Below, piece after piece: positions 55,292 through 64,000 of a stretch of 64,000 nt of DNA. The stretch is from Arthrobacter terricola (GTDB taxonomy: Bacteria > Actinomycetota > Actinomycetes > Actinomycetales > Micrococcaceae): NCBI RefSeq assembly GCF_004354015.1, contig NZ_SMRU01000011.1, positions 62,001 through 126,000 of the forward strand, written 5' to 3'. Numbering within the stretch: the stretch's first letter is position 1; the number at the start of each line of letters is the position of its first letter. Both the position numbers and the translations under genes were made by a program. The notes under the pieces are model-generated. The model was not told the DNA's origin and did not search any database. It worked only from the letters and a program-made list of their open reading frames with translations.

Positions 55292-55699
55292 GAAACGCTT
55301 ACCCGCCGGGCAATCCGGAAGATTTCGTATGGCGCGGCGGTGCCGGATTTCGCTTGGCACTGCAGTATGGACACGGGCAGGAGGCCGGAGGAGACTTCAC
55401 ATCATGGGGTCCATTTTGGAAGGAGCCTCAGGTGGACCGTGGCGGCAGGACGGGCCGGAATTTCACGAATCGATGTCTTCGGGATGACATAGGACACCAC
55501 CGGGAAGAACTCGTTCTTGTGGTCGGCGTAGGGCGGCCGCCGCAATTATCCGGCCCCGGGCCAGCGAATTTCCCGTTCGCTTTGATTCCTGTTCGCCTTG
55601 ATAGCGTGCGGGATCCTTCGTTTGGTACTTCCACGCGAGGAAGACTGATCATCAATCCCGTCCTGCATCCCGCGGACGTCTGGCCCTAAGGGGTGGATA
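55292..55699. other. Region upstream of the CO dehydrogenase operon
   Basis: These 408 bases separate the DUF1508 gene from coxM and should hold the cox promoter. No convincing -35/-10 pair or palindrome was recognised. A GTG frame at 55432-55689 has a good AAGGAG but rare codons and no protein-like pattern, so I do not call it a gene. A strong AAGGGG precedes the coxM GTG. Confidence 0.45.
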
Positions 55700-56578
55700 G
55701 TGCAGATTCCGGCTCCATTCGATTATGAGCGCGCAAGCGATGTCGCCAACGCGCTGGCACTCCTCGAACGCCACGGTCCGGAGTCCCGGGCCATTGCCGG
55801 CGGCCACAGTTTGCTGCCAATGATGAAACTGAGGCTCGCCCGGCCGGAATGGCTGATCGACATCAACGACCTCGCGGAACTGGACTTCATTCGCCGGGAA
55901 GGCGACCAGCTGTGCGTGGGTGCATTAACCCGCCACACAGCGCTCCTCGAGTCAACCGAAGTCGCAGGCCTCTTTCCTATAGTGAGAGACGCCGAGCTTG
56001 TGATCGCGGACCCTGTAGTCCGCAACCGCGGCACTATTGGCGGTTCGCTCTGCCAAGCGGATCCGGCCGAGGACCTGTCCACGGTCTGCGATGTCCTGCG
56101 GGCCAAGGCCGTGATCCGCGGGCCTGGCGGCGAACGGATCGTCCCCATGTCGGACTTCCATCGCGGCCCCTACGAAACCGCCGTAGCTCAGAACGAGTTG
56201 CTCTGCGAGATCCGCTTCACGATCCGCCCGCGTTCGGGAAGCGCCTACGAGAAGGTCGAACGCAGGGTCGGTGACTGGGCCGTCGTAGCGGCGGGGGCCG
56301 CCGTCGTGCTCTCCGCAGACGGAACGATCGAAGAGGCTGCTGTAGGGCTCACGTCGGTTGGACTGGACGGTACGGTCGGAGAGGCCGAAGCCGTGCTCCG
56401 AGGACAGCAGCCACAGGAGGATCTGTTCGTCGAGGCCGCGCGCATCGCAGCCGCCGCCTGTCACCCGGTCGACGACCAGCGCGGACCGGTGGACTATAAG
56501 CGGCATCTGGCCGACGAACTCACCCGGCGGGTCCTTCGGCGTGCGTGTGTCCGCGCCACAGGTGCAGAGGAAGGCTGA
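55700..56578 (+). CDS. coxM: Carbon monoxide dehydrogenase, FAD-binding medium subunit
   Basis: 292 residues of the xanthine oxidase FAD-binding family. FAD-contact motifs are AGGHSLLPMMKLRL (about 32-45) and TIGGSLCQADPAED (about 112-125), both characteristic of CoxM. It carries electrons from the iron-sulfur subunit to the respiratory chain. Starts at GTG 55700 after AAGGGG. The order coxM-coxS-coxL is the classical one for aerobic CO dehydrogenase. Confidence 0.92.
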   Translation: MQIPAPFDYERASDVANALALLERHGPESRAIAGGHSLLPMMKLRLARPEWLIDINDLAELDFIRREGDQLCVGALTRHTALLESTEVAGLFPIVRDAELVIADPVVRNRGTIGGSLCQADPAEDLSTVCDVLRAKAVIRGPGGERIVPMSDFHRGPYETAVAQNELLCEIRFTIRPRSGSAYEKVERRVGDWAVVAAGAAVVLSADGTIEEAAVGLTSVGLDGTVGEAEAVLRGQQPQEDLFVEAARIAAAACHPVDDQRGPVDYKRHLADELTRRVLRRACVRATGAEEG

Positions 56579-56583
56579 AGACA

Positions 56584-57108
56584 ATGCAGGTCAGCATGAC
56601 AGTCAACGGGGAGGCAGTGACCCGGGACATCGAACCCCGCGTGTTGCTCGTCCACTTCATTCGCGAGAACCTCGGACTGACGGGCACCCACTGGGGATGC
56701 GACACCAGCAACTGCGGCACCTGCGTCGTCCTGATGGATGGCCAACCGGTGAAATCCTGCACCGTGCTCGCGGCCATGGCCGACGGACACGACATCCGCA
56801 CCGTCGAGGGACTGGTGGTCGGCGGCGCTCTCGATCCTGTTCAACAAGGATTCATGGAAGAACACGGACTGCAGTGCGGATTCTGCACGCCAGGCATGAT
56901 GCTCACCGCCAGGGCCTTGCTGGACCGCAATCCGCATCCCGACGACTCCGAAATCCGCCAAGCGATTTCCGGCCAGATCTGCCGGTGCACCGGTTATGCG
57001 ACCATCGTCCGTTCGGTTCAGTGGGCCGCCGCCCATCCCGCCGTGACGGACACCGCGGCGGATGGCGCCGGTACCGGCGAGAGCAACTCTGAAGAGGTGA
57101 CAGCATGA
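56584..57108 (+). CDS. coxS: Carbon monoxide dehydrogenase, [2Fe-2S] small subunit
   Basis: 174 residues with two iron-sulfur clusters. The ferredoxin-like set is GCDTSNCGTC plus VKSC, and the helical set is CGFC and CRCTGY. These relay electrons from the Mo-Cu site to FAD. AGGAAGG lies upstream of the ATG; overlap with coxL by ATGA. Confidence 0.95.
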   Translation: MQVSMTVNGEAVTRDIEPRVLLVHFIRENLGLTGTHWGCDTSNCGTCVVLMDGQPVKSCTVLAAMADGHDIRTVEGLVVGGALDPVQQGFMEEHGLQCGFCTPGMMLTARALLDRNPHPDDSEIRQAISGQICRCTGYATIVRSVQWAAAHPAVTDTAADGAGTGESNSEEVTA

Positions 57109-59498
57109 CCACCACACAGGAGCATGCGCCCAACCCGGCAGCCGGAGACCCAAACCGCCCGATCGGGTTCGGCCGCATCCAGCGCAAGGAAGACCCGCGG
57201 TTCGTCCGCGGCAAGGGCAACTATATTGACGACATCGTCCTGCCGGGCATGCTGCATGGCGCCATCCTGCGCGCACCCGTTGCGCATGCCCGGTTGGTTT
57301 CAATAGACACCACCGAGGCGTTGGCACATCCCAAAGTACGTGCCGTCATCACCGGCAAGGACCTGCAAGGCCTCAACCTGGCGTGGGCACCTACCCTGTC
57401 CGCCGACGTTCAGGCAGTCCTCGTGACCGACAAGGTGCGGTTCCAAGGCCAGGAGGTCGCATTCGTCGTCGCTGAGGACCGCTACGCCGCGCGGGACGCA
57501 CTGGAGCTGATCGACGTCGAATACGACGTGCTGCCGCCCTTGGTTGATGCCCGCCGCGCCCTGGACCCCGGAGCGCCAGTCATCCGTGACGATATCGAAG
57601 GGCGGACGGACAACCGGATCTTCGACTGGGAAGTCGGCGACGCGGCCGAAACCGAAGCGGTGTTCGCCACCGCCGACGTCGTGGTCGCCCAGGAGGTTGT
57701 GTACCCGCGCGTGCACCCTGCGCCCATGGAAACGTGCGGTGCCGTGGCGGACTTCGATCCGGTCGACGGGAGGCTGACCCTCTACGAAACCACCCAGGCC
57801 CCGCATGCCCACCGGACGTTGTACGCAATAGTCGCCGGCATTCCAGAGCACAAAATCAGGATCGTCTCCCCCGATATCGGCGGAGGCTTTGGCAACAAAG
57901 TGGGTATCTATCCCGGTTACGTCCTGGCTGTCGTCGGCTCGATCGTCACCGGCAAGCCGGTGAAGTGGGTGGAGGACCGCTCGGAAAACCTGATGTCGAC
58001 GTCGTTTGCCCGCGATTACATCATGCAGGGCGAGATCGCAGCCACCAAGGAAGGCAAGATCCTCGCAGTCCGGACAAGTGTGCTGGCTGACCACGGCGCC
58101 TTCAATGCCACTGCGCAGCCCACGAAAAACCCGGCCGGATTCTTCTCCATCTTCACGGGCAGTTACGACCTGAAGGCGGCCTATTGCAAAGTCACGGGCG
58201 TTTACACCAACAAGGCACCGGGCGGTGTGGCATACGCCTGCTCATTCCGCGTCACGGAAGCCGTATACCTGGTGGAGCGCATGGTGGATGTCCTGGCCCG
58301 GAAACTGGACATGGACCCGGCCGAGCTCCGGCTGAAGAATTTCATCAAGCCGGAACAATTCCCCTATGCGAACAAGACAGGCTGGGTATATGACTCGGGC
58401 AACTACGAGCCAGCCATGCGGCTGTCCATGCAAATGGCCGGGTACGAGGACCTCCGACGCGAACAGCGCGAAAAGCGCGGGCGCGGCGAGTTGATGGGTA
58501 TCGGAGTGTCCTTCTTCACGGAGACCGTCGGCGCCGGGCCGCGCAAGCACTTTGACATCGTTGGACTCGGCATGGCCGACGGTGCTGAACTCCGCGTGCA
58601 TCCGACCGGCAAGGCCGTCGTGAGGATCTCCGTGCAGAGCCAGGGCCAGGGCCACGAAACCACCTTCGCCCAGATCGTGGCAGAGGAGCTCGGCATCCCG
58701 CCCGAGAGCATTGACGTGGTCCACGGCGACACTGACCAAACGCCCTTCGGCCTCGGCACCTACGGCAGCAGGTCGACGCCGGTCAGCGGCGGCGCAGTCG
58801 CGCTGGTGGCGCGCAAGGTCCGGGACAAGGCGAAGTTCATTGCCGCGGCGATGCTTGAAGCCCGGCCCGAAGACCTCGAGTGGGAAAAGGGCCGCTGGTT
58901 CGTCAAGGGCGATCCCAGCGTCGGCAAGACCATCACCGAGATCGCCTTCGCGGCCCATGGCACAGTGCCCTTGCCAGATGGCATCGACGGCAATCTGGAT
59001 GCGGAAGTGACGTATGACCCTCCGAACCTGACGTTTCCGTTCGGGGCATATATCTGCGTGGTGGACGTCGACGCGGGAACCGGCCAAGTCAAGGTCCGGC
59101 GCTTCATTGCTGTGGACGACTGCGGGACCCGGATCAACCCGATGATCATCGAGGGCCAGGTCCATGGCGGGCTCACGGACGGAGTCGGGATGGCGCTGAT
59201 GGAAATCATCGCATTCGACGAGGCAGGCAACTGCCTCAGCAGCTCGTTCATGGACTACCTTATCCCCACGGCGATGGAAGTCCCGGACTGGGAGACCGGC
59301 TTTACTGTGACGCCGTCGCCGCACCACCCGATCGGCGCCAAAGGCATCGGCGAGTCGGCCACTGTCGGGTCCCCGCCTGCCATCGTCAACGCTATCGTCG
59401 ATGCTTTGGCTCCATTCGGCGTGACGCACATGGACATGCCATGCACCCCGGCCCGGGTCTGGGAAGCCATGCAAGGACGAGCCAGGCCGCCGGTGTGA
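57105..59498 (+). CDS. coxL: Carbon monoxide dehydrogenase, form I molybdenum large subunit
   Basis: 797 residues. The active-site loop is AYACSFR (residues 376-382), matching the form I signature AYxCSFR. Cys379 corresponds to the cysteine that binds copper in the Mo-S-Cu centre. The paralogous form II and xanthine dehydrogenase types carry AYRGAGR-like loops, so this is a genuine CO oxidiser by signature. Other cofactor segments are GGGFGNKVGIYPG, QGQGHETTFAQ and IGAKGIGES near the end. The product oxidises CO with water to CO2, yielding electrons. It is coupled to coxS and followed by maturation genes. Confidence 0.95.
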   Translation: MTTTQEHAPNPAAGDPNRPIGFGRIQRKEDPRFVRGKGNYIDDIVLPGMLHGAILRAPVAHARLVSIDTTEALAHPKVRAVITGKDLQGLNLAWAPTLSADVQAVLVTDKVRFQGQEVAFVVAEDRYAARDALELIDVEYDVLPPLVDARRALDPGAPVIRDDIEGRTDNRIFDWEVGDAAETEAVFATADVVVAQEVVYPRVHPAPMETCGAVADFDPVDGRLTLYETTQAPHAHRTLYAIVAGIPEHKIRIVSPDIGGGFGNKVGIYPGYVLAVVGSIVTGKPVKWVEDRSENLMSTSFARDYIMQGEIAATKEGKILAVRTSVLADHGAFNATAQPTKNPAGFFSIFTGSYDLKAAYCKVTGVYTNKAPGGVAYACSFRVTEAVYLVERMVDVLARKLDMDPAELRLKNFIKPEQFPYANKTGWVYDSGNYEPAMRLSMQMAGYEDLRREQREKRGRGELMGIGVSFFTETVGAGPRKHFDIVGLGMADGAELRVHPTGKAVVRISVQSQGQGHETTFAQIVAEELGIPPESIDVVHGDTDQTPFGLGTYGSRSTPVSGGAVALVARKVRDKAKFIAAAMLEARPEDLEWEKGRWFVKGDPSVGKTITEIAFAAHGTVPLPDGIDGNLDAEVTYDPPNLTFPFGAYICVVDVDAGTGQVKVRRFIAVDDCGTRINPMIIEGQVHGGLTDGVGMALMEIIAFDEAGNCLSSSFMDYLIPTAMEVPDWETGFTVTPSPHHPIGAKGIGESATVGSPPAIVNAIVDALAPFGVTHMDMPCTPARVWEAMQGRARPPV

Positions 59499-59499
59499 C

Positions 59500-60453
59500 G
59501 TGCCCGCGTACGGAGAAGCCCTGGCGGCGAAGGCGCAGGAACTCGTAGGGCGCCGCGAGCCCTTTGTGCGCGCCACGGTAGTGCGCGCCCAGCACCCGAC
59601 CAGTGCCCACGCGGGCGACACGGCCTTGGTGCTCGCAAACGGGGAAATCGACGGATTCCTCGGCGGCACCTGCGTCGAGGCTTCCGTGCGCGAATATGGC
59701 CTGCAGACGCTGTCGAAGCACGAACCGCTGCTGCTGCGCGTCGTTCCGGGCGAGCCGTCCCGCATCAGCCAGGAGGGCGCCGTGGAGGTCGCAAACCCCT
59801 GCCTTAGCGGCGGCGCCGTGGAGATCTTCCTCGAGCCCCAAATGCCACCTGCACGGGTAGTCGTGGTCGGCGCGACCCCCGTGGCACAAGCCTTGGGCGC
59901 CTTGGGGACAATCCTTGACTTGGACATGGAACTCACCGACGGAAATGCTGCTGAACCACGGGCAGACGACGCCGCCCTCATTGTCGCGTCACAGGGCCGG
60001 GACGAGGAGCCTTCGCTGGAAGCCGCACTGCGCCTTGGTGTGCCATACGTCGCCCTTGTCGCGAGCCGCACGCGCGGAGCCGCCGTCCTGGCGTCACTCG
60101 ACGTCGACGACGAACAGCGTGCGCGGGTGCACAGCCCGGCCGGGCTGATGTTGGGCGGCCGAACACCCGCCGAGATCGCGCTGTCGATCCTTGCGGAACT
60201 CGTGTCCTTACGTTCCACTGGCCGGGCCGCAGAGCGGGCCCCGGCAGAGCCTGCCACTCCGGAGCCTTCGACGGCGGAACCGGCGCCCCCGGCGTCGCCG
60301 ACGAGCGCCGTCGACCCCGTCTGCGGAATGACCGTCGCTGCGGTGGAGGCTACACTGCATGCCGAATACGCCGGAACGACATACTACTTTTGTTCCCCTG
60401 GATGCAGGCGAGCCTTCCTCGCGGAACCGGAGCGCTATGCCGCCGCGTCCTGA
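59500..60453 (+). CDS. XdhC/CoxF-like maturation protein fused to a YHS domain
   Basis: 317 residues. An N-terminal XdhC/CoxI segment (1-110, FLGGTCVEASVREYG) and a truncated Rossmann-like part (118-240, VVVVGATPVAQALG) lead through a Pro/Ala/Glu linker (245-270). A C-terminal YHS metal-binding domain follows: DPVCGMTV (Cys275) and FCSPGC (Cys298, Cys302). In Oligotropha, CoxE and CoxF are needed for copper insertion into CO dehydrogenase, so a metal-binding YHS tail would suit that job. That link is inference. GTG start 1 base after the coxL stop. Confidence 0.85.
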   Translation: MPAYGEALAAKAQELVGRREPFVRATVVRAQHPTSAHAGDTALVLANGEIDGFLGGTCVEASVREYGLQTLSKHEPLLLRVVPGEPSRISQEGAVEVANPCLSGGAVEIFLEPQMPPARVVVVGATPVAQALGALGTILDLDMELTDGNAAEPRADDAALIVASQGRDEEPSLEAALRLGVPYVALVASRTRGAAVLASLDVDDEQRARVHSPAGLMLGGRTPAEIALSILAELVSLRSTGRAAERAPAEPATPEPSTAEPAPPASPTSAVDPVCGMTVAAVEATLHAEYAGTTYYFCSPGCRRAFLAEPERYAAAS

Positions 60454-60531
60454 GTTCCGGGCGGACCGACTCATTCCGGCGCCCGGAGCGTCCGGCCCCA
60501 CGCGGGCCGCCTCCCACTTGGAACGTGCCCA

Positions 60532-61452
60532 GTGACCATGCCGGCGCGGGCAGGTGCAGAAGACGATGTCCGGCGCCTGGTTCCGGACGTTTCCGCGCTC
60601 ATGAGCGCGCTGGACGACGTCGACTACCTTGCCGACGTCGGACTGGCTACCGCGCTGTTCCTCTCGGTCCGGTTGCCCCAACCTATCCTGTTGGAGGGCG
60701 AGGCCGGCGTCGGGAAGACCGAGGCGGCGAAGGCGTTGGCCAAGGTGCTCGACACTCCCTTGTATCGCTTGCAGTGCTACGAGGGCATCGATGCGGGCGA
60801 GGCACTCTACGAGTGGAATCATCCACGCCAACTCCTGAGCATCCGTTTGGCGGAGGTCCGGGATGTCCACGTCGAGGAGGCCGAGCTTTTTGGCGAAAAA
60901 TACCTGCTGCGTCGGCCGCTGCTGAAGGCGATCGAGCACCCCGGTCCGCGACCGGCCGTACTGCTGCTGGATGAGATCGACCGGGCCGACGCAGAGTTCG
61001 AAGCCTTCACCTTCGAGCTTCTCGCCGAGGCAGCGGTCTCGATTCCCGAGCTGGGTACTATCCGGGCCACGCACCCGCCTGTCGTCGTCCTGACATCGAA
61101 TAGGACCAGGGACTTGCACGACGCGCTGACCCGACGCTGCCTCTACCACTGGATTGACTACCCCCAGCCCGAGCGGATCGCCGCGATTGTTCGCCGGAGG
61201 GTGCCTGGGAGCGCCGAGCCCCTGGCCCTTGATGCAGCATCCGCCATCACCAGGTTGCGGTCCCTCGACATGGCCAAACCCCCGGGCATCGCAGAGGCCA
61301 TCGACTGGGTCTCCGCGCTGAGCGTGCTTGGCGTGGAACGCCTGGATCCGGTTGCCGTGAAGCAAACCTGGGGCGCGGTCGTGAAGAATCGCGACGATCT
61401 GGACCTTGCGTGGGCACGCGGCCCCGCATGGGTGGCTGGCGGGCATGACTAG
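60532..61452 (+). CDS. coxD: MoxR-type AAA+ ATPase CoxD
   Basis: 306 residues. Walker A is EGEAGVGKT (about 55-63), Walker B LLLDEID (about 144-150), sensor 1 TSNRTR. MoxR ATPases work as chaperones for cofactor assembly; CoxD of Oligotropha is required for sulfuration of the CO dehydrogenase Mo-Cu centre. Starts at GTG 60532 or ATG 60538. It overlaps coxE by 8 bases, its usual VWA partner. Confidence 0.93.
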   Translation: MTMPARAGAEDDVRRLVPDVSALMSALDDVDYLADVGLATALFLSVRLPQPILLEGEAGVGKTEAAKALAKVLDTPLYRLQCYEGIDAGEALYEWNHPRQLLSIRLAEVRDVHVEEAELFGEKYLLRRPLLKAIEHPGPRPAVLLLDEIDRADAEFEAFTFELLAEAAVSIPELGTIRATHPPVVVLTSNRTRDLHDALTRRCLYHWIDYPQPERIAAIVRRRVPGSAEPLALDAASAITRLRSLDMAKPPGIAEAIDWVSALSVLGVERLDPVAVKQTWGAVVKNRDDLDLAWARGPAWVAGGHD

Positions 61453-62704
61453 CGGGGCTCCCAAGGGCAGCCCGGTGGACATCGAAGCTGCCGCCTTCGC
61501 GGTGGGTTTCAGCACTGCCCTGCGCCGGGCAGGGCTGCCGAGCTCGCCGGACCGCACAGCGTGGCTCGCCCAGGCACTCAGGATCATCCCTCCAACAGCC
61601 CGTGATCGGCTGTACTGGACGTGCCGGGTGATACTCGTCTCCTCGCGGGAACAGCTGCCGGTATTCGACGCGGTCTTTTCGTCCGCATTTGACGGACTGC
61701 TCGATCCGGCCGACGCCCGCGGCGATACCAACAGTCCGCCCGCGGTTGGCTCAGCGGAGGTGACCCGGGCAGCAACCGGGCAAGGCCCGGCCAGCACAGC
61801 CAGTCACGACCCGGCGCCACGGGCACCCGTTGCCTCCCCAGGCGCCGGGACCGCTGACGAGTCCGGCGCACCGGAGCGGGAGGCAATCCTGGCCATGGCC
61901 TCCCCTGACGAGCTCCTGCGTGAGAAGTCGTTCGCCGAACTCACTCCGGACGAAACCGCCCACGTGCGGCAGCTGGTCCGGCGCATCGTGCTGTCCACTC
62001 CGGAACGCCGAAGCCGAAGGACACGCCAATGGGCACATGCCGGAGGCGAGCTGGACCTCCGGCGCACTATCCGTGCGGCACGGCGCACGGGCGCCGACAC
62101 AAGCTCGCTGGTGTTTGCCCACCGTCGCCCACGCCCGCGCCGCTTGGTGTTCCTGTGCGACGTATCCGGGTCCATGGAACCTTACACACAGGTCTTCCTG
62201 TCCCTCCTGCAGGGCGCAGTGGCTGGGGCCCAGGCCGAGGCATTCGTGTTTTCCACCCGGCTGACCCGGCTGACACGGCAGCTTTCGAACCGGAACGTTG
62301 ACAAAGCCCTGGCTCTGGGAGCAGCCGCCGCCCCCGATTGGGCCGGCGGCACAAGGCTGGCCGAGAGCCTGCGGCACTTCATCGACGGCCAAGGCCGGCG
62401 CGGGCTTGCCAGGGGCGCAGTCATTGTGGTGCTCTCCGACGGCTGGGCCCAGGACGCGCCGGCGCTCGTGGACGCCCAGATGGCGCGACTGCGGCGCTTG
62501 GCCTACCGGATCGTCTGGGTGAATCCGCGGAAGGCCGGCATGGACTACCAGCCGTTGGTGGGCGGCATGGCTGCTGCGCTCCCCTATTGTGACGCTTTTG
62601 TCAGCGGGCATAACTACGACGCCCTGGCCGAAGCGGCAGCCGCCATTCGCGCCGACCGGCGACATCCGGCAAGCGGACTCGGGACAAAGTGGCGGAACCG
62701 GTAG
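61445..62704 (+). CDS. coxE: VWA-domain protein CoxE
   Basis: 419 residues of the CoxE/VWA_CoxE family. The C-terminal half contains the MIDAS motif DVSGSMEPYT (DxSxS) and a later LSDGWAQDAP. The N-terminal region is Arg/Ala/Pro-rich. It is paired with CoxD as a AAA+/VWA chaperone and is thought to act in copper insertion. The ATG at 61445 overlaps the CoxD stop. It ends facing moaA. Confidence 0.93.
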   Translation: MTSGAPKGSPVDIEAAAFAVGFSTALRRAGLPSSPDRTAWLAQALRIIPPTARDRLYWTCRVILVSSREQLPVFDAVFSSAFDGLLDPADARGDTNSPPAVGSAEVTRAATGQGPASTASHDPAPRAPVASPGAGTADESGAPEREAILAMASPDELLREKSFAELTPDETAHVRQLVRRIVLSTPERRSRRTRQWAHAGGELDLRRTIRAARRTGADTSSLVFAHRRPRPRRLVFLCDVSGSMEPYTQVFLSLLQGAVAGAQAEAFVFSTRLTRLTRQLSNRNVDKALALGAAAAPDWAGGTRLAESLRHFIDGQGRRGLARGAVIVVLSDGWAQDAPALVDAQMARLRRLAYRIVWVNPRKAGMDYQPLVGGMAAALPYCDAFVSGHNYDALAEAAAAIRADRRHPASGLGTKWRNR

Positions 62705-62737
62705 CTCATTCGCCGTCGTTGCGCAGGTTCGGCCCCG

Positions 62738-63778
62738 TTACCCGCCGATATAGGACATCTCGATCTTCCGGGGCGCTTTTGGCGCCCCGGACGTGCGGGC
62801 CCCGCGCAGTTCGGAATAGCGGTCTGTGCGGCCACCCCAGAGCGCGGACAGCGCGGCGGAAAGTTCGACGTCGGACGCGCCGCCGCGCAATAAGGCCCGC
62901 AAGTCGGTGCCAGCCGTTGCAAAGAGGCACGTGAACAGCTTGCCGTCCGCAGACAGGCGAGCCCGGGTGCAGCCGCGGCAGAAGGCTTGCGTGACGCTTG
63001 AGATGACCCCGATTTCACCGCTGCCGTCAGTGTAGCGCCAGCGGTCGGACGTTTCTCCCGGGTAATTGGGTGGCACTTGTTCCAGCGGGAAGACCGTGTT
63101 GATGCGTGACAGGACCTCCGCGGACGGCACTACCTCGTCCATTTTCCAGCCGTTGGAGGCTCCAACATCCATGTATTCGATAAACCGCAAGATGAATCCG
63201 GTTCCTCGGAAGTGGCTGGCCATGTCGAGGATGTCCTGGTCGTTCCTCCCCCGCTTGACCACCATGTTGATCTTGACGGGTCCCAGCCCTGCGTCCCGGG
63301 CGACGTCCGCGGCGTGGAGGACCCTGGCCACGGGATAGCCGACGTCGTTCATCGCTTGGAAGGTCTCTTCCCGGAGGGAGTCCAGCGAGACTGTCACGCG
63401 ATTCAGGCCCGCATCTTTGAGGAGTTGCGCTTTCTGCGCGAGGACGGAACCGTTGGTGGTCATGGCGATATCCGGTGCTTCGCCCGCGGGTGTGCGCAGC
63501 GCTGCCAGCATCCGGACAAGATCCTCAATGTCCTTCCGCAGCAACGGTTCTCCGCCCGTGAGTCGGATCTTCCGCACTCCGTGCGCGACAGCGATGGAGG
63601 TGAGCCGGGTGATTTCCTCGAAGGTCAGGAGCTGGTCCTTGGGCATGAAGGCGAAGTCCCGGCCGAAGATCTCCTTCGGCATGCAGTACACGCAGCGGAA
63701 ATTGCAACGGTCGGTAACCGAAATCCTCAAATCCCGCAGTGGCCGGCGGAAAGTGTCAACGATCGGATCAACGTCCAT
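62738..63778 (-). CDS. moaA: GTP 3',8-cyclase MoaA
   Basis: 346-residue radical SAM enzyme for the first step of molybdenum cofactor synthesis. The SAM cluster motif is CNFRCVYC (about 22-29). The C-terminal cluster is CRGC with a later Cys in FTCLF, and the protein ends in the essential Gly-Gly (MSYIGG). CO dehydrogenase needs molybdenum cofactor (cytosine dinucleotide form), so its place 33 bases from coxE, convergent, is functionally sensible though not a shared transcript. Confidence 0.95.
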   Translation of the reverse strand: MDVDPIVDTFRRPLRDLRISVTDRCNFRCVYCMPKEIFGRDFAFMPKDQLLTFEEITRLTSIAVAHGVRKIRLTGGEPLLRKDIEDLVRMLAALRTPAGEAPDIAMTTNGSVLAQKAQLLKDAGLNRVTVSLDSLREETFQAMNDVGYPVARVLHAADVARDAGLGPVKINMVVKRGRNDQDILDMASHFRGTGFILRFIEYMDVGASNGWKMDEVVPSAEVLSRINTVFPLEQVPPNYPGETSDRWRYTDGSGEIGVISSVTQAFCRGCTRARLSADGKLFTCLFATAGTDLRALLRGGASDVELSAALSALWGGRTDRYSELRGARTSGAPKAPRKIEMSYIGG

Positions 63779-63904
63779 GCAACGCCTGTCCTAAGCCTGC
63801 TTCAATGGGGCAGATGTACCCGCCCACCATTCCACCCTATGCCCGGTTGCGGACCCCCACAATGGGGTCTCCCGTCGTCGCGATCGAGTGGCAGACTGGA
63901 CTGC

Positions 63905-64000
63905 ATGCGCGAGTTGCTCATCCTCGGCACCGCTTCCCAGGTCCCCACGCGGACCCGCAACCACAACGGATACCTGCTGCGCCGCGACGACGGAGACTTC
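63905..64000 (+). CDS. rnz: Ribonuclease Z, N-terminal fragment
   Basis: The frame starting [20 protein letters not shown] matches the amino end of RNase Z (tRNA 3' endonuclease, metallo-beta-lactamase fold); the zinc motif lies beyond the window edge. It is divergent from moaA across 126 bases. The call rests on 32 residues only. Confidence 0.8.
   Translation, partial: MRELLILGTASQVPTRTRNHNGYLLRRDDGDF

Noticed and set aside
55432-55689. Small GTG gene before coxM
   Set aside because: The ribosome binding site is good but the frame uses rare codons and shows no protein-like pattern.
57105-59498. Xanthine dehydrogenase instead of CO dehydrogenase
   Set aside because: The AYACSFR loop, the M-S-L gene order and coxD/coxE neighbours indicate form I CO dehydrogenase.
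1-64000. CRISPR arrays, insertion sequences, prophage or integrase genes
   Set aside because: Reading both strands I found no regularly spaced repeats, transposase or integrase motifs, and no tRNA with attachment-site duplication.

Overview
This 64-kb window is high-GC DNA from a chromosome of a Micrococcaceae-type actinobacterium, most like Arthrobacter, Pseudarthrobacter or Paenarthrobacter. The basis is the actinobacterial gene order thrS, HIT protein, phosphatidylinositol phosphate synthase, pdxS; frequent GTG and TTG starts; many ATGA start/stop overlaps; and small proteins recognised from that family (DUF6458, DUF6328, GlsB/YeaQ). I see no rRNA, tRNA, CRISPR array, insertion sequence or prophage. 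The species is inferred, not shown.

Layout. 1-5.2 kb: housekeeping genes on the minus strand (pdxS, phosphatidylinositol phosphate synthase, HIT protein, thrS) and the first of three DUF1508 genes. 5.3-9.9 kb: a sedolisin-type protease without a signal peptide, then a glutamate decarboxylase whose only well-placed start is ATT, a class II glutamine amidotransferase and a small orphan gene. 10-13.6 kb: a 'stress island' of small membrane and envelope genes, a cation diffusion facilitator gene broken by internal deletion, an SRPBCC protein with an EGDYG tail, a proline-rich peptide and GlsB. Three members of a palindromic ACTAAGTAAGCTTA-like motif lie in front of genes here. 13.7-16.1 kb: a short 'animal-type' transketolase and the second DUF1508 gene.

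16.4-25.3 kb: a tightly coupled nine-gene sugar-acid operon (LacI regulator, hydroxyacid dehydrogenase, mannonate dehydratase, fructuronate/mannonate reductase, zinc polyol dehydrogenase, MHS transporter, KDPG aldolase, KDG kinase). It reads as L-gulonate (or L-idonate) to fructuronate, mannonate, KDG, KDPG, then pyruvate plus glyceraldehyde-3-phosphate. 25.3-30.2 kb: a 2-oxoglutarate/Fe(II) oxygenase-like gene, small VOC, monooxygenase-like and NTF2-like genes, Hsp20 and a four-repeat EGDYG protein. 30.3-36.4 kb: L-rhamnose catabolism (rhaI, an aldolase-dehydrogenase fusion, rhaB) divergent from its LacI regulator, with a clear operator between them.

36.4-42.6 kb: biogenic amine catabolism (TetR regulator, copper amine oxidase, APC permease, a His/Met-bearing membrane protein, aldehyde dehydrogenase). 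42.6-50.6 kb: LtrA, aldo/keto reductase, SDR, VOC, alcohol dehydrogenase, a glycogen-debranching-like glycosidase and a HhH-GPD glycosylase. 50.8-54.2 kb: a sugar ABC transporter in which ATPase and permease are one polypeptide. 55.7-62.7 kb: a form I aerobic carbon monoxide dehydrogenase cluster (coxM-coxS-coxL, an XdhC/CoxF-like protein fused to a YHS metal-binding domain, coxD, coxE). It is followed by a convergent moaA for molybdenum cofactor synthesis and the start of rnz. Together these describe a soil heterotroph equipped for plant-derived sugars, sugar acids, amines and trace-gas oxidation.
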